36,722 nt of DNA from Nostoc sp. GT001. Lineage in GTDB: Bacteria; Cyanobacteriota; Cyanobacteriia; Cyanobacteriales; Nostocaceae. Location: positions 6,525,047 through 6,561,768 of the forward strand of contig NZ_JAUDRJ010000003.1 of the NCBI RefSeq assembly GCF_030382115.1, written 5' to 3'. Below the pieces are notes generated by a model. It was not told the origin of the DNA. It saw only the letters and a program-made list of their open reading frames with translations, and did no database searches. Of this stretch, positions 27,146-36,722 are shown piece by piece. Position numbers and translations under genes: made by a program. Every line of letters starts with the position of its first letter. Positions within the stretch are counted from its first letter, which is position 1.

Positions 27146-27718
27146 TTATACAGGAAAAAACTGGTCTACAGTACAGCTAAAACCAGGCAATAGTGGAGAA
27201 ATTATATTATCATTACTAAATAAGGTTGCTACCAAGTTAAGTTGACTTTGTTCGCGTCGATAGACCTCTAGTTTACGCGATCGCCAATCAGCAATCCAAT
27301 ATTCTTTTACTCCTCTGGAAGAATAAAGTTTAAGTTTTGCTTCCTTATCCCGTCTTTCATCTGACTTACTTTCAGACAAGACTTCGACTACTAAATCTGG
27401 TGCGCCAGTTAAATGTCCCGCTTCATCCAATGTTAGCGCCAAGGTTTCTTTAGTAGCCCAAACTACATCAGGAATTACATTATCTGATTCTGAAAACAAA
27501 ACACCGGGATTGATTACAGCTTCTCCTAAACCAGTAGACTCTGACCAAATGTTAAGCTGTTGAAAAATTCTGCCGCAAGTTTGCTGATGTTTAAAGTGAG
27601 GTGCCCTGGTCATAAATAATTCTCCATCAACTATCTCGTAGCGCGTCCCTTCATTTTCTGCAAATAGTTCCACATCGTGAATTGTCCAGCGTACTCCTGT
27701 ATTAAGTATCTGACTCAT
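27146..27718 (-). CDS. Uma2 family (DUF820) restriction-endonuclease-fold protein
   Basis: A 190-residue protein of the Uma2/DUF820 family, massively expanded in cyanobacteria. Recognisable blocks are RYEIVDGELFM near residue 26, NVIPDVVWA (Asp84), APDLVVEVLSESKSDERRDK (Asp108, Glu112, Lys127 region, the PD-(D/E)XK-like site) and YSSRGVKEYWIADW. Biological role is unknown. ATG start, intact length, with an MFS fragment immediately downstream. Confidence 0.9.
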   Translation of the reverse strand: MSQILNTGVRWTIHDVELFAENEGTRYEIVDGELFMTRAPHFKHQQTCGRIFQQLNIWSESTGLGEAVINPGVLFSESDNVIPDVVWATKETLALTLDEAGHLTGAPDLVVEVLSESKSDERRDKEAKLKLYSSRGVKEYWIADWRSRKLEVYRREQSQLNLVATLFSNDNIISPLLPGFSCTVDQFFPV

Positions 27719-27781
27719 TGGCTAACTCCTTTGATATTGCTCTTGTATTTTAATCATAAGATTTAAATTGAGCTTTCTTAT

Positions 27782-28330
27782 CTAGTTTTTCAAAAAACAA
27801 ATATATGAGCAAATAGTAAGACTTAAACAAAATGTACCAAATAAAACGCAAAACCAGCCACCTAATATAAGTGGGTTAGAATTGTCTTGAGTGAGTGTCA
27901 GAACTTTCTGTTGAGAATCATTTACAAAGGCATTAATTTTGTCAGCAAGTTTTTGTGCTGATGGTTGCCAGTAGGAGGAGTTAGAAATGCGATAATCTTT
28001 TCCATCCTTGATAACAGGGGCGACATAATATTGTTTGCCTCCATCATCATTGATTGCCTTAACTTCTACGCCCATCCATAAATCTAATTCCGAATAAATT
28101 TTCACAGACGACTCCCACCAATCTCGATTAGTCAACTGACAATTGATGTGTTTTGGTGTTCGCTCACAAGAAAAAGTGGTAATCTTCTCTGGTGCAGATA
28201 TTAACTTGACTCCAAATGCAATAAGCGAAACACAAAAAAGCAAATATATAAAGTTAAAGCAGTGTATTGATTTTGGCATATTTGAGAGTTTTGATTTATC
28301 TCTCTCGTTATTTTTTTGATTGTCATTCAT
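27782..28330 (-). CDS. Hypothetical membrane protein (182 aa)
   Basis: Two predicted membrane helices, at about residues 25-46 (FNFIYLLFCVSLIAFGVKLI) and 153-178 (LILGGWFCVLFGTFCLSLTI), enclose a polar region of about 105 residues that would lie outside the cytoplasm. It contains two cysteines (SCERTPKHINCQL) that could form a disulfide. The N-terminal 22 residues are polar and charged. I do not recognise the family. It lies 44 bases downstream of recQ on the same strand, so it could be read from the recQ transcript. Confidence 0.65.
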   Translation of the reverse strand: MNDNQKNNERDKSKLSNMPKSIHCFNFIYLLFCVSLIAFGVKLISAPEKITTFSCERTPKHINCQLTNRDWWESSVKIYSELDLWMGVEVKAINDDGGKQYYVAPVIKDGKDYRISNSSYWQPSAQKLADKINAFVNDSQQKVLTLTQDNSNPLILGGWFCVLFGTFCLSLTICSYICFLKN

Positions 28331-28374
28331 AACAAAACAATCATTGTGTTTTTTTATTACTTGTCCTAAGCAAA

Positions 28375-30537
28375 TTATCTCTTGCGATTTTCACGCCGCC
28401 ACTTACTCCGTACTAAGCGAATTTCATCAAAAGTGTACCTTTCGCCTAGTTGTTCTTTGATGGGAGTGAGAGAAATGTCACCGAGTACTTCTAAAACCTG
28501 CCAAATTTTTTGTTGATGTTCTATAGGTACTAATTGATTTAAATCAACTGGCTGATTTTTCTCAATAAGTTTTTCTAGATGACTGCTAACTGTTGCTGGA
28601 CTAAGGTTGCGCTTTTGGGCAATTTGAGCAATATTTAAACCTTGTTGATGCAATTGTAATGTCTGTAATTCGGTGTAAGAAGAAGATGATTTGGGAGAAG
28701 ACACGGAAGTAGCAGATTTATTTTGCAAACCTTTTTCTTGGCGGTAGGCGCGAATTTCTGTAATAAACTTTTCGCCATATTGAGCGAGTTTGTGACTACC
28801 TACACCAGAAAGTTTGGCAAATTCAGCTAAGTTTTGAGGTTGCACCTGTACCATCAATTTTAAAGTGGAATCATGGAAGATCACGTAAGGTGGTACAGAT
28901 TGCTCATCAGCTAATTGTTTACGGAGCGATCGCAACTTCTGTAATAATATTTCTGCAACTTCTGCTTTTTCACTCCCCTGTTCCCAGCTAATCTTTTGGA
29001 CTGTGGTTACAGCTAGCGAAACTGTGCGCTGTTTTCGCATTACTTCCCAACTGTGGGCATTTAGTTTTAAAACTGAGTAACCATCGCTAGTTTGTTCTAT
29101 TAACCCTTGATGTAAAAGCGATCGCCCCAACATTCGCCATTCATCTACAGTTCTATCTTTACCAATACCATAAGTAGAAAGTTTATCGTGTTCGTACTGG
29201 AGAATTTTGTCTTTTTTTGCCCCTCGCAACACATCGATTATGTGTAGCATCCCAAATCTTTCTTTGCAACGCGCCACACAAGATAAAAACTTCATGGCTT
29301 CAACTGTCCAATCTTGCATGGGTTTGGGATGACGACAATTGTCACAGTTACCACAATTCCCAGGAAACCTTTCTCCAAAATAACCTAGTTGAATCGTTCG
29401 CTTAAAATCAGTGCCTTCAGCATAATCGATCATCTGCCGCAGTTGTTGTTTAGCAATCAACTGTTCTTGAGGATCAGTTTTTTGATCGATACTCCATTCA
29501 ATTGTTTTAACATCACCAAAGCTGAAAAATATCGTACACCGAGATGGTTCTCCATCTCTACCTGCTCGACCCGATTCTTGATAATAACTTTCTATATTTC
29601 TGGGCATATCAAAATGAACTACAAGCCGCACATCGGGTTTATTAATTCCCATCCCAAAGGCAACTGTTGCTACCATCACCCGGACATCATCTCGAATAAA
29701 TCGCGTTTGATTACTACTACGTTCCTCATCAGTTAATCCGGCGTGATAAGGCAGAACACCAATTTTATCATTTTGTAGTTTAAAAGTGAGTTCATCAACT
29801 TTTTTACGAGTTAAAGAATAAATAATTGTCGAACCTTCAGTTTCTCGAATTAGTTCTAACAATTCAGCGTAAGCATATTTAGTTTTAGGACGAACTTCAT
29901 AATAAAGATTTTCACGATTAAAGCTAGCAAGATGAATGCTAGGTTGCTTTAGCCCTAATTGTTGAATGATATCACTACGGACGCGATCAGTTGCTGTGGC
30001 GGTGAGAGCGACCGTAGGAACATCAGGATAACGTTTCCGCAGAGATTTCAACTGGCGATATTCTGGACGAAAATCGTGTCCCCATTCCGAAACACAATGC
30101 GCTTCATCAATAGCGAAGCTAGAAATCCCGATTTTTTCTTTAACTAAATCGAGAAACGGTAGAAACCTTTCACTCAAGAGGCGTTCAGGGGCGACGTAGA
30201 GTAATTTTACTTTACCGTTGAGGATGGCTTCTTCCCGCGATCGCACTTTGTAAGCGTTCAAACTGCTATTGAGAAATGTCGCGTTAATATTATTATTTCG
30301 CAGTGCTTCTACTTGGTCTTGCATCAAAGCAATTAACGGCGAAACTACCACAGTTAGTCCATTTTTCAACAATGCTGGTAGCTGAAAACATAGAGATTTT
30401 CCCCCGCCAGTCGGCATCACAACCATTAAATCTCGATTTTGCAGCGCATCTTCGATAATTTGCCGTTGTCCGGGGCGGAATTGGTCATAACCGAAGTGAT
30501 ATTTTAGCGCTTGTTCGAGATGGGGATACTGAAGCAT
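28375..30537 (-). CDS. recQ: RecQ ATP-dependent DNA helicase with altered zinc site and C-terminal HTH
   Basis: A 720-residue 3'-5' helicase acting in recombination and replication repair. Domains in order: motor with Walker A MPTGGGKS (41-48), DEAH (144-147) and aromatic-rich loop (HCVSEWGHDFRPEY), helicase-C with YYQESGRAGRDG, zinc-binding/RQC region, HRDC domain (about 545-605, PYVIFHDSTLKLM), and a C-terminal winged-HTH-like extension (about 625-720) not present in E. coli RecQ. The zinc motif has CGNCDNC (Cys395, 398, 401), but the first ligand, 17 residues before, is Phe378 (TDFKRTIQLGYFGE) where E. coli has Cys380. Otherwise intact; ATG start. Confidence 0.95.
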   Translation of the reverse strand: MLQYPHLEQALKYHFGYDQFRPGQRQIIEDALQNRDLMVVMPTGGGKSLCFQLPALLKNGLTVVVSPLIALMQDQVEALRNNNINATFLNSSLNAYKVRSREEAILNGKVKLLYVAPERLLSERFLPFLDLVKEKIGISSFAIDEAHCVSEWGHDFRPEYRQLKSLRKRYPDVPTVALTATATDRVRSDIIQQLGLKQPSIHLASFNRENLYYEVRPKTKYAYAELLELIRETEGSTIIYSLTRKKVDELTFKLQNDKIGVLPYHAGLTDEERSSNQTRFIRDDVRVMVATVAFGMGINKPDVRLVVHFDMPRNIESYYQESGRAGRDGEPSRCTIFFSFGDVKTIEWSIDQKTDPQEQLIAKQQLRQMIDYAEGTDFKRTIQLGYFGERFPGNCGNCDNCRHPKPMQDWTVEAMKFLSCVARCKERFGMLHIIDVLRGAKKDKILQYEHDKLSTYGIGKDRTVDEWRMLGRSLLHQGLIEQTSDGYSVLKLNAHSWEVMRKQRTVSLAVTTVQKISWEQGSEKAEVAEILLQKLRSLRKQLADEQSVPPYVIFHDSTLKLMVQVQPQNLAEFAKLSGVGSHKLAQYGEKFITEIRAYRQEKGLQNKSATSVSSPKSSSSYTELQTLQLHQQGLNIAQIAQKRNLSPATVSSHLEKLIEKNQPVDLNQLVPIEHQQKIWQVLEVLGDISLTPIKEQLGERYTFDEIRLVRSKWRRENRKR

Positions 30538-30603
30538 AGCGATCGCTTTTTCGGAGGCTGTCTGCGTGAGTAGTGATTGAAGATATCAGGATTTTAACTC
30601 ACA

Positions 30604-30714
30604 TCATTGGTAGCCTTGGTCAGAACTTTCTATTCTGGCTTGTAAGTCAGCATGACGACGAGTAAATTTTCGGAAAGCTCTTTTAAATTTGCTCGTGATA
30701 ACTAACTTATACAT
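30604..30714 (-). pseudogene. Truncated RelE/YafQ-type toxin
   Basis: ATG 30712-30714 opens a frame MYKLVITSKFKRAFRKFTRR, then HADLQARIE, and stops after 36 residues. This is the N-terminus of a RelE/ParE-superfamily mRNA interferase or gyrase-poison toxin, normally about 90 residues. It overlaps the end of the antitoxin-like gene, as in intact operons. The C-terminal catalytic part is lost, so it cannot be active. Confidence 0.7.
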
Positions 30715-30943
30715 CGGCTGCACTTGGGTTATTGAGATATTCCCGTAATTCTTGAATTGCTTCGGTAGCAGTCTGGACTTTGAACCTACCTGCTTGAAAT
30801 TCAGCAATGGAAGCTGCTGCATCTGACGCAATTTCATCTCGCCGACTTTCAATAATTCGGTTTTTGAGAATTTGTACCAGTATTTCTTGCTGCTCTAAAG
30901 TAAGCTCCATTGCGGCATCTAAAACTCTATCTAGGTTACTCAA
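30707..30943 (-). CDS. Antitoxin-like protein (78 aa), orphaned
   Basis: A small helical, acidic protein: LDRVLDAAMELTLEQQEILV, then RDEIASDAAASIAEFQAGRF and IQELREYLNNPSAADV. This pattern (an N-terminal helix with 'LTLEQQEIL', followed by a linker with 'FQAG') is common for cyanobacterial antitoxins paired with RelE-type toxins. It begins with TTG at 30943, supported by a GAGG about nine bases before it. Its partner toxin directly downstream is truncated, so the antitoxin is probably a relic still being expressed or decaying. Confidence 0.65.
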   Translation of the reverse strand: MSNLDRVLDAAMELTLEQQEILVQILKNRIIESRRDEIASDAAASIAEFQAGRFKVQTATEAIQELREYLNNPSAADV

Positions 30944-31212
30944 TTGCTTGATCCTCTTAATTATTTGCGTTGATAACAGAACTCGTAAGATATAAAAAAC
31001 TTAAAAGTCTTATCCTTATCGCTTTTGAGCTTCGTCAAACTCATATTAATTTATCGCACTAAATCAACCTTTATACATGAGAGATGTCTACAACGGGTGG
31101 TTCCTGAGCGCAGCCTCTCGTAGAGAAGGGCTATGCCTACGTTTGACTTTAAAGACTGTCGCTACAATATTAGCGATCGCACTTGTATTGAGCTAATAAA
31201 CATCGTCATAAG
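30944..31212. other. Region between two toxin-antitoxin relics
   Basis: No gene seen. It contains the reversed copy (31106-31141) of the CTCTCGTAGAGAAG interspersed repeat and one HIP1 octamer (GCGATCGC) at about 31173. Confidence 0.5.
31106..31141. repeat. Second copy of the CTTCTCTACGAGAGGC repeat, reversed
   Basis: GAGCGCAGCCTCTCGTAGAG followed by AAGGGCTATGCCTACG is the reverse complement of the core seen at 25133-25187. Confidence 0.7.
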
Positions 31213-31307
31213 TAAGTCAGCATTACGACGAGTAAATTTTCGGAAAGCTGTTTTAAATTTGTTCGTGATAACTAACCTATACATCGGCTGCACTTAGATT
31301 ATTGAGA
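31213..31307 (-). pseudogene. Second toxin-antitoxin relic, duplicate of 30643-30737
   Basis: This 95-base segment matches 30643-30737 with six mismatches and no gaps, at a constant offset of 570 bases. It encodes the last residues of the antitoxin (NNLSAADV, stop) and the first two dozen of the toxin (MYRLVITNKFKTAFRKFTRR). Nothing else of either gene remains. It touches the 3' end of the AAA-like gene. Confidence 0.8.
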
Positions 31308-31321
31308 GTTTTTTATGATCG

Positions 31322-32896
31322 TTATTCTGAGGTTTCCCTAGCAGTTTTTGACTTTGGACAGTGAGGAAATTGAAGGGGTGTAGTCGGCTCGGCACATTTT
31401 AGCTGTGATTCTAAAACATCAATCTTTCGTAAAAGCGATACTCCCCACACTATAGAAATCACCAACTTGATAGTCATACCCACGAGCAAAAGTGTCACTA
31501 TTGTGGCATTTTTCTTTTGTTGAGCTAGCCTTTTTTGTTGCTCAAAAAGTCGTGCTTCGACTTCTTGAGCGCGTTCAGCCTCTAATGCTTGCTGTACTTC
31601 TCGCCGATCTAATTCTTCACTAGCAGCTAAAAACCGATAATCTAAGTTACTCAAGCTTTTACCATTTGCCCACGTTTGAGCATCGATCAAGGCTTGTCCA
31701 CGCAAGAGGCGAGATTTATCTTTTTCCTCTGAGGCTACCCATGCATTAAAGGTTTCGTAGTAGGGGCGCAAGTAAGCTAATTTTTTTCCAACCCATTCTA
31801 AATTAAAAACTTCTTGATAAATTCGGTTTTTTACTTGGAGACAACCTTGTTTTTTGATTACCAAACCAGACAGCAACAGTTCTACCTGTTCTCGACTATC
31901 ATCGGCTGTTACTTTCAATCCTTGGAGGATTTGTTGATAAATTCCTAACAATCTGGCGGCAAATTTTTCGTTTCTGAGAATGCGATCGCGAATAGTTCGT
32001 AAATGCTCTGGTTCATCTTGTGATTCCCATTTCTCGATGATGTACGATCGCACCACATTTTCTATCCAAAATTCTTCTGTGCCAGGAGGAATTTTCAGCT
32101 TTCTACCTATATCATCTTGAGATAAACTCACAAGTAATCGACACAGCTTTTGAGTAAGAAATGGTTGTCCATCTGTCCAAGCTAATACTTCTTTCAACAC
32201 TTTTTGAGGATGGTTGTCTTTAATATCTAGTCCCAAAGAAAGTGGTTGAGCTTCTTCAAAGGTGAAACCATTTACTTGGATGGTTTTACCAAGATTAAAG
32301 GGGGTAGTATTATTTTGATATATAATTAAGTCTGAAGGTGTAGCAACCCCAAAAATTGCAAATGTAATCCGATAATACTCTGGATTTATTGCCCGTTGAT
32401 TGTAACAAAACCGAATCAATTTAAAAAAGTCATCAACAGAGAAATTGAGGCTGAGTATACTATCAACTTCATCAATAAAAATAAATAACTTTTCATTAGG
32501 AAACTGAGCTAACAAAATTTCCGAAATAAATCTACTGGTTTTCTGAACTAAAGAAAGATCGTTTTGTTCTTGCCACCAGGTTTTTAAATTAACTTTTCCT
32601 AACAGTTTAAAACTCAACCATAAATCGCCGACAACTCCTTTATACCACTGTTCTGGAGTTATATTTTCACAACCAATATTAGTCATATCAACGGTGGCAC
32701 ATCTAAAGCCCTCTTTTTGCAAGCGGTGCTTTGTTTTTACCATAAGTGAGGATTTACCCATTTGTCTACAGGTTAAAATGTGGCAAAATTCACCCTGTTT
32801 TAAAGCTTCGTAAAGTTCTACATCCGCTCGGCGCTGAACATAGCTAGGAGCATCATTTGTAAGAGTACCACCAACTTGGTATCGATAATTTTTCAT
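31322..32896 (-). CDS. AAA-like (AAA_35-type) ATPase with C-terminal coiled coil and membrane helix
   Basis: A 524-residue protein. The N-terminal ATPase domain (about 1-330) has Walker [10 protein letters not shown] at 43-51 and Walker [10 protein letters not shown] at 137-145, typical of the cyanobacterial AAA_35 group. Residues about 380-420 contain the family tail ([20 protein letters not shown]), then a long charged coiled coil (about 425-465) and one membrane helix (about 470-492), ending in a short Cys- and Pro-containing tail. Many relatives carry WD40 or other effector repeats after this point; here there are none. It stands 138 bases downstream of a second ATPase of the same class on the same strand. 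Function unknown; a signalling or sensor role is inference. Confidence 0.85.
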   Translation of the reverse strand: MKNYRYQVGGTLTNDAPSYVQRRADVELYEALKQGEFCHILTCRQMGKSSLMVKTKHRLQKEGFRCATVDMTNIGCENITPEQWYKGVVGDLWLSFKLLGKVNLKTWWQEQNDLSLVQKTSRFISEILLAQFPNEKLFIFIDEVDSILSLNFSVDDFFKLIRFCYNQRAINPEYYRITFAIFGVATPSDLIIYQNNTTPFNLGKTIQVNGFTFEEAQPLSLGLDIKDNHPQKVLKEVLAWTDGQPFLTQKLCRLLVSLSQDDIGRKLKIPPGTEEFWIENVVRSYIIEKWESQDEPEHLRTIRDRILRNEKFAARLLGIYQQILQGLKVTADDSREQVELLLSGLVIKKQGCLQVKNRIYQEVFNLEWVGKKLAYLRPYYETFNAWVASEEKDKSRLLRGQALIDAQTWANGKSLSNLDYRFLAASEELDRREVQQALEAERAQEVEARLFEQQKRLAQQKKNATIVTLLLVGMTIKLVISIVWGVSLLRKIDVLESQLKCAEPTTPLQFPHCPKSKTARETSE

Positions 32897-32992
32897 TTAA
32901 TTGATTTTAATTTTAAATTATTTCTATATCTCAATCAATAAATGTGCATAGGTAAATTTGATAACATGCTCATAATTTCGATGAGATATTAG

Positions 32993-33026
32993 GTTCATAG
33001 TAAAAACTATAGTATTTACTATGAAC
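32993..33026. terminator. Perfect 12-bp inverted repeat between the two AAA-like genes
   Basis: GTTCATAGTAAA (32993-33004) and TTTACTATGAAC (33015-33026) form a perfect 12-base-pair stem with a 10-base loop, nine bases after the stop of the upstream ATPase gene on the minus strand. No T-run follows, so it may attenuate or process the transcript rather than end it, or serve as an operator. Confidence 0.45.
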
Positions 33027-33034
33027 TCTTAAAA

Positions 33035-34441
33035 CTAGTGCGGAAGTTTAATAGAAGCATTAGCACTATTTTGCTTTCTAAACTGTTGACTAAAATAAAG
33101 ACGATATAATTCACACATGGCACTAGCTTGATTGCCATTTAGTTGAACCAAACCCATACTTTCTAGTTTATAAGCAGCGATCGCATTTAACTCCACTTTT
33201 TCATTTGTTGCAATTACCTGCTCCATAGCTGACATTAATTCTGGTTCTTCTTGCAGTAGTGTCAACAGTTCTCGTAAATGTTGACCGTAAATTCCTATTG
33301 CTATAGATGCAGTTTCTAATAACACCTCCAGCGTCATTTCTCCCTGACATAGATGATAAAATGCAAGATTCACCAGATAGGGATGTCCTCCTACCATTGC
33401 TTGTAGGGGTGCAAGGCGTTTTATCCCTTCCGAGTTTCCTGCCCAATCTAGTCCGTAACGTAATGCTAAATTCTGTACCTGCTTGAGGGTAAATGGTGGC
33501 AGTGTAATTGTTATCCCTACATTGAAAGGCGATTGGTTGAGCTTAAGCGGAATATAAATTTCTGTGGTGTGAACCACTACCATCCGTAGTTTTTGCCAAG
33601 TCTGATCTTGCTTTGCTTGTTCATGCCAAAATCGCAGCATTGGCAGAAAGTCTTGGGCAATATTGGGATGTTCAAAAATCCGATGGACTTCATTCAAGGC
33701 CAAAACTAAAGGACTATCATTAATGTATTGCAACAGATAAGCTTCAAAATAGATTTTGCAGCTTACCTTGCTGCCCATTTCTATATCCCAAAAATCATCT
33801 ACACAAGGAAGGAGATTTAACTGCCTACTGACATTTACACAAAACCAACGTAAAAATTTATCCAGGGAAGCAAAAACGTCTTGGTCAGCTTCTTGAAAGT
33901 CCAAATAGACAATTTGATAATCTTGCTCTTTAGCATAAGCAATCATCCGATTGAGCAGAGAACTTTTTCCCATCTTTCTAGGTGCTTTGATCCGGATTAA
34001 GCAACCAGGGTGTAAAACCTCATTACAAACAAGTTCTTCCAGGGAAGGGCGATTGATGTAAAAAGGAGAACCTAGCGCTACAGGACCGCTAGGAAATTCT
34101 ATCTTGCTTGCTGAAAAAAAGTCTGGAGAAACCATTTTTAAGCTAGATTCTTCACCGAACTTTTCTTGGATCTGATTTTCTTGATTACCTATCTCGTCTT
34201 GGAAGTGTTTATTTAAGGCTAAATGCAGATTTTTTTTCGTTATTCTTTTTCCAAGTGCTACAGAAAGGTCTTGCCACAACTCAGAACCAACTTCCTTGAT
34301 GTAATTGTTGCCGTAGCCTGACACCTCTGCCATCTCACCATAAGTTTTACCCAACCACGATTGATAGAGCACAAACCACTGAATTGAATCGAGAGGCTTG
34401 TCTTGGAGAATTTTTTTTACAGATTGTAGAAGCTTATCCAC
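33035..34441 (-). CDS. AAA-like (AAA_35-type) ATPase with N-terminal helical domain
   Basis: A 468-residue protein. Residues 1-80 form a helical domain (SIQWFVLYQSWLGKTYGEMA, then SGYGNNYIKEVGSELWQDLS) that looks like the vWA-MoxR-associated N-terminal HTH found before such ATPases in cyanobacteria. Walker A is APRKMGKSSL (153-162). The Walker B-like strand is LVLALNEVHRIF with Asn250-Glu251 where Asp-Glu is classical; an Asn here is, as I recall, usual for this subgroup. The C-terminal 130 residues look like a winged-helix. Start is GTG 34439-34441. It precedes a related ATPase on the same strand and may be co-transcribed with it. Role unknown. Confidence 0.82.
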   Translation of the reverse strand: MDKLLQSVKKILQDKPLDSIQWFVLYQSWLGKTYGEMAEVSGYGNNYIKEVGSELWQDLSVALGKRITKKNLHLALNKHFQDEIGNQENQIQEKFGEESSLKMVSPDFFSASKIEFPSGPVALGSPFYINRPSLEELVCNEVLHPGCLIRIKAPRKMGKSSLLNRMIAYAKEQDYQIVYLDFQEADQDVFASLDKFLRWFCVNVSRQLNLLPCVDDFWDIEMGSKVSCKIYFEAYLLQYINDSPLVLALNEVHRIFEHPNIAQDFLPMLRFWHEQAKQDQTWQKLRMVVVHTTEIYIPLKLNQSPFNVGITITLPPFTLKQVQNLALRYGLDWAGNSEGIKRLAPLQAMVGGHPYLVNLAFYHLCQGEMTLEVLLETASIAIGIYGQHLRELLTLLQEEPELMSAMEQVIATNEKVELNAIAAYKLESMGLVQLNGNQASAMCELYRLYFSQQFRKQNSANASIKLPH

Positions 34442-35826
<1,385 letters not shown>

Positions 35827-36152
35827 CGGAACAGGACTTGGCGTTACCCTTGTGCATGATTCATAAATTCATTTTTTTGAATGAATTAGTATTATTGTGC
35901 AGGTAAGTAATGCTTGAGGTGATTAAGCTAAAACACATCTAATTTGCAGATAAAATTTTCTCAATATCTTGTGGGGTGGGCATCTTGCCCGCCCTGATTA
36001 TGCAACTTAAATGCTGATTAGCTTATTACGTCACCTCTAACTTTATTAAAGTTGTAGACAATTGGCAATTACTTTAGTCCGTAGGGTGCGTTAAAGTTTA
36101 ACGCACCGATGTTAATTGTAAAGATATGTGAGATATTATCTAAAGATTTCTG
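35827..36152. other. Intergenic region after por with two palindromes
   Basis: About 326 bases with no gene. It holds GGGTGGGCA-TCT-TGCCCGCCC at 35974-35994 and a near-perfect palindrome, GGTGCGTTAAA and TTTAACGCACC around one base, at 36085-36107. Both belong to hairpin types repeated through Nostoc genomes; neither is followed by a convincing T-run. Confidence 0.6.
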
Positions 36153-36617
36153 ATGGAAACTGCTATGTCTTCCCTAAAGGCACATTCCCAAACCCTATAT
36201 GAAACTGATTACTTGCAATGGATAGAAACGACTGTAGAAAAATTGCAAAGTGAGGATTACGCAAACGTTGAGTGGGAGAACCTAATTGAAGAAATTGCCG
36301 ATATGGGAAGGAGTGAGCGCCGGAGTCTCAAGAGTAATCTGATTGTAATTCTCATCCATTTGCTCAAATGGCAATTTCAGCCCGATAAAAGAAGCGGTAG
36401 CTGGGAAGGAAGCATAATTGAACATCGTAGACGTGTCAAAGAAGCTCTAGATGATTCACCTAGTCTCAAATCCTATCTTGAGATAGTTTTTGCTGAGTGT
36501 TACACACAAGCGGTTAAGCAAGCAAAAGCTGAAACTGGCTTGTCAATGGAATCCTTTCCTCTGAACTGCCCATACCAGCTAGCAGAAGTCACAGATGATG
36601 AGTTTTTACCTCAGTAA
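36153..36617 (+). CDS. DUF29 family protein
   Basis: A 154-residue protein with the DUF29 pattern: LYETDYLQWIETTVEKLQSE at the N-terminus, the WENLIEEIADMGRSERRSLK core, then LKWQFQPDKRSGSWEGSIIE and a C-terminal FPLNCPYQLAEVTDDEFLP. DUF29 proteins are abundant in cyanobacteria and of unknown function. An internal ATG at 36165 is an alternative start; neither has a clear ribosome binding site. It looks intact and monocistronic. Confidence 0.9.
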   Translation: METAMSSLKAHSQTLYETDYLQWIETTVEKLQSEDYANVEWENLIEEIADMGRSERRSLKSNLIVILIHLLKWQFQPDKRSGSWEGSIIEHRRRVKEALDDSPSLKSYLEIVFAECYTQAVKQAKAETGLSMESFPLNCPYQLAEVTDDEFLPQ

Positions 36618-36722
36618 GCCCTGAATCGGTCTGTATGTAACGCTTCACTCTACAGTTATACCTCGATATTAGCTACTCTCTTGACTTAATATATGGAAAA
36701 TATGTATAATTACGAACGCATA

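Noticed and set aside
30604..30852. 82-codon minus-strand frame beginning at 30852
   Set aside because: Only its last 36 codons, from ATG 30714, match a toxin; the first part is an out-of-frame reading of the antitoxin gene.

Overview
The window is chromosomal DNA of a filamentous, heterocyst-type cyanobacterium, most likely Nostoc or a close relative. The evidence is the dense GCGATCGC (HIP1) octamers, chlL-chlN with a cyanobacteria-specific gene between them, a cyanobacterial light-dependent protochlorophyllide reductase, the N-terminal half of DnaE ending in a split intein, XisH/XisI-type genes and many short interspersed palindromes of the kind common in Nostoc. These assignments rest on recognition of protein families by eye; no database search was run.

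Layout. 1-3300: the start of lpxD (cut by the window edge), a TTG-started flavoprotein with a short rubredoxin gene upstream of it, a small membrane protein and a SRPBCC lipid-binding-type protein. 3317-5935: clpB, converging on a shared terminator. 6145-7211: a truncated PIN-like remnant and two small cyanobacterial proteins. 7875-11169: chlL, a DUF5331 gene and chlN, i.e. two of the three subunits of dark-operative protochlorophyllide reductase, closed by a terminator. 11341-14512: an accessory patch with a VapBC-type pair, an unrecognised 465-residue protein, a run of HIP1-containing direct repeats and an xisH-xisI pair whose xisH carries a stop codon. 14779-17460: a U32 peptidase/DUF3656 gene with three repeat-derived in-frame insertions. 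18111-22227: a dicarboxylate-type symporter and dnaE-N. 22384-23051: a REPIN-like inverted repeat next to an IS200-type/RAYT transposase. 23183-30537: an NFACT (RqcH-like) protein, a GT4 glycosyltransferase of sucrose-phosphate-synthase type, an MFS fragment, a Uma2 nuclease-fold protein, a membrane protein and recQ. 30604-34441: toxin-antitoxin relics present as a partial duplication, then two tandem AAA-like ATPases. 34867-36617: por and a DUF29 protein.

Functional links. chlL and chlN (with chlB elsewhere) and por catalyse the same step, protochlorophyllide to chlorophyllide, in the dark and in the light respectively, and lie about 24 kb apart here. ClpB, the NFACT protein and the U32/RlhA-like protein are housekeeping proteostasis or ribosome-related functions; RecQ and DnaE serve DNA maintenance. 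The remainder is accessory DNA with a high load of broken toxin-antitoxin-type genes and short mobile repeats.
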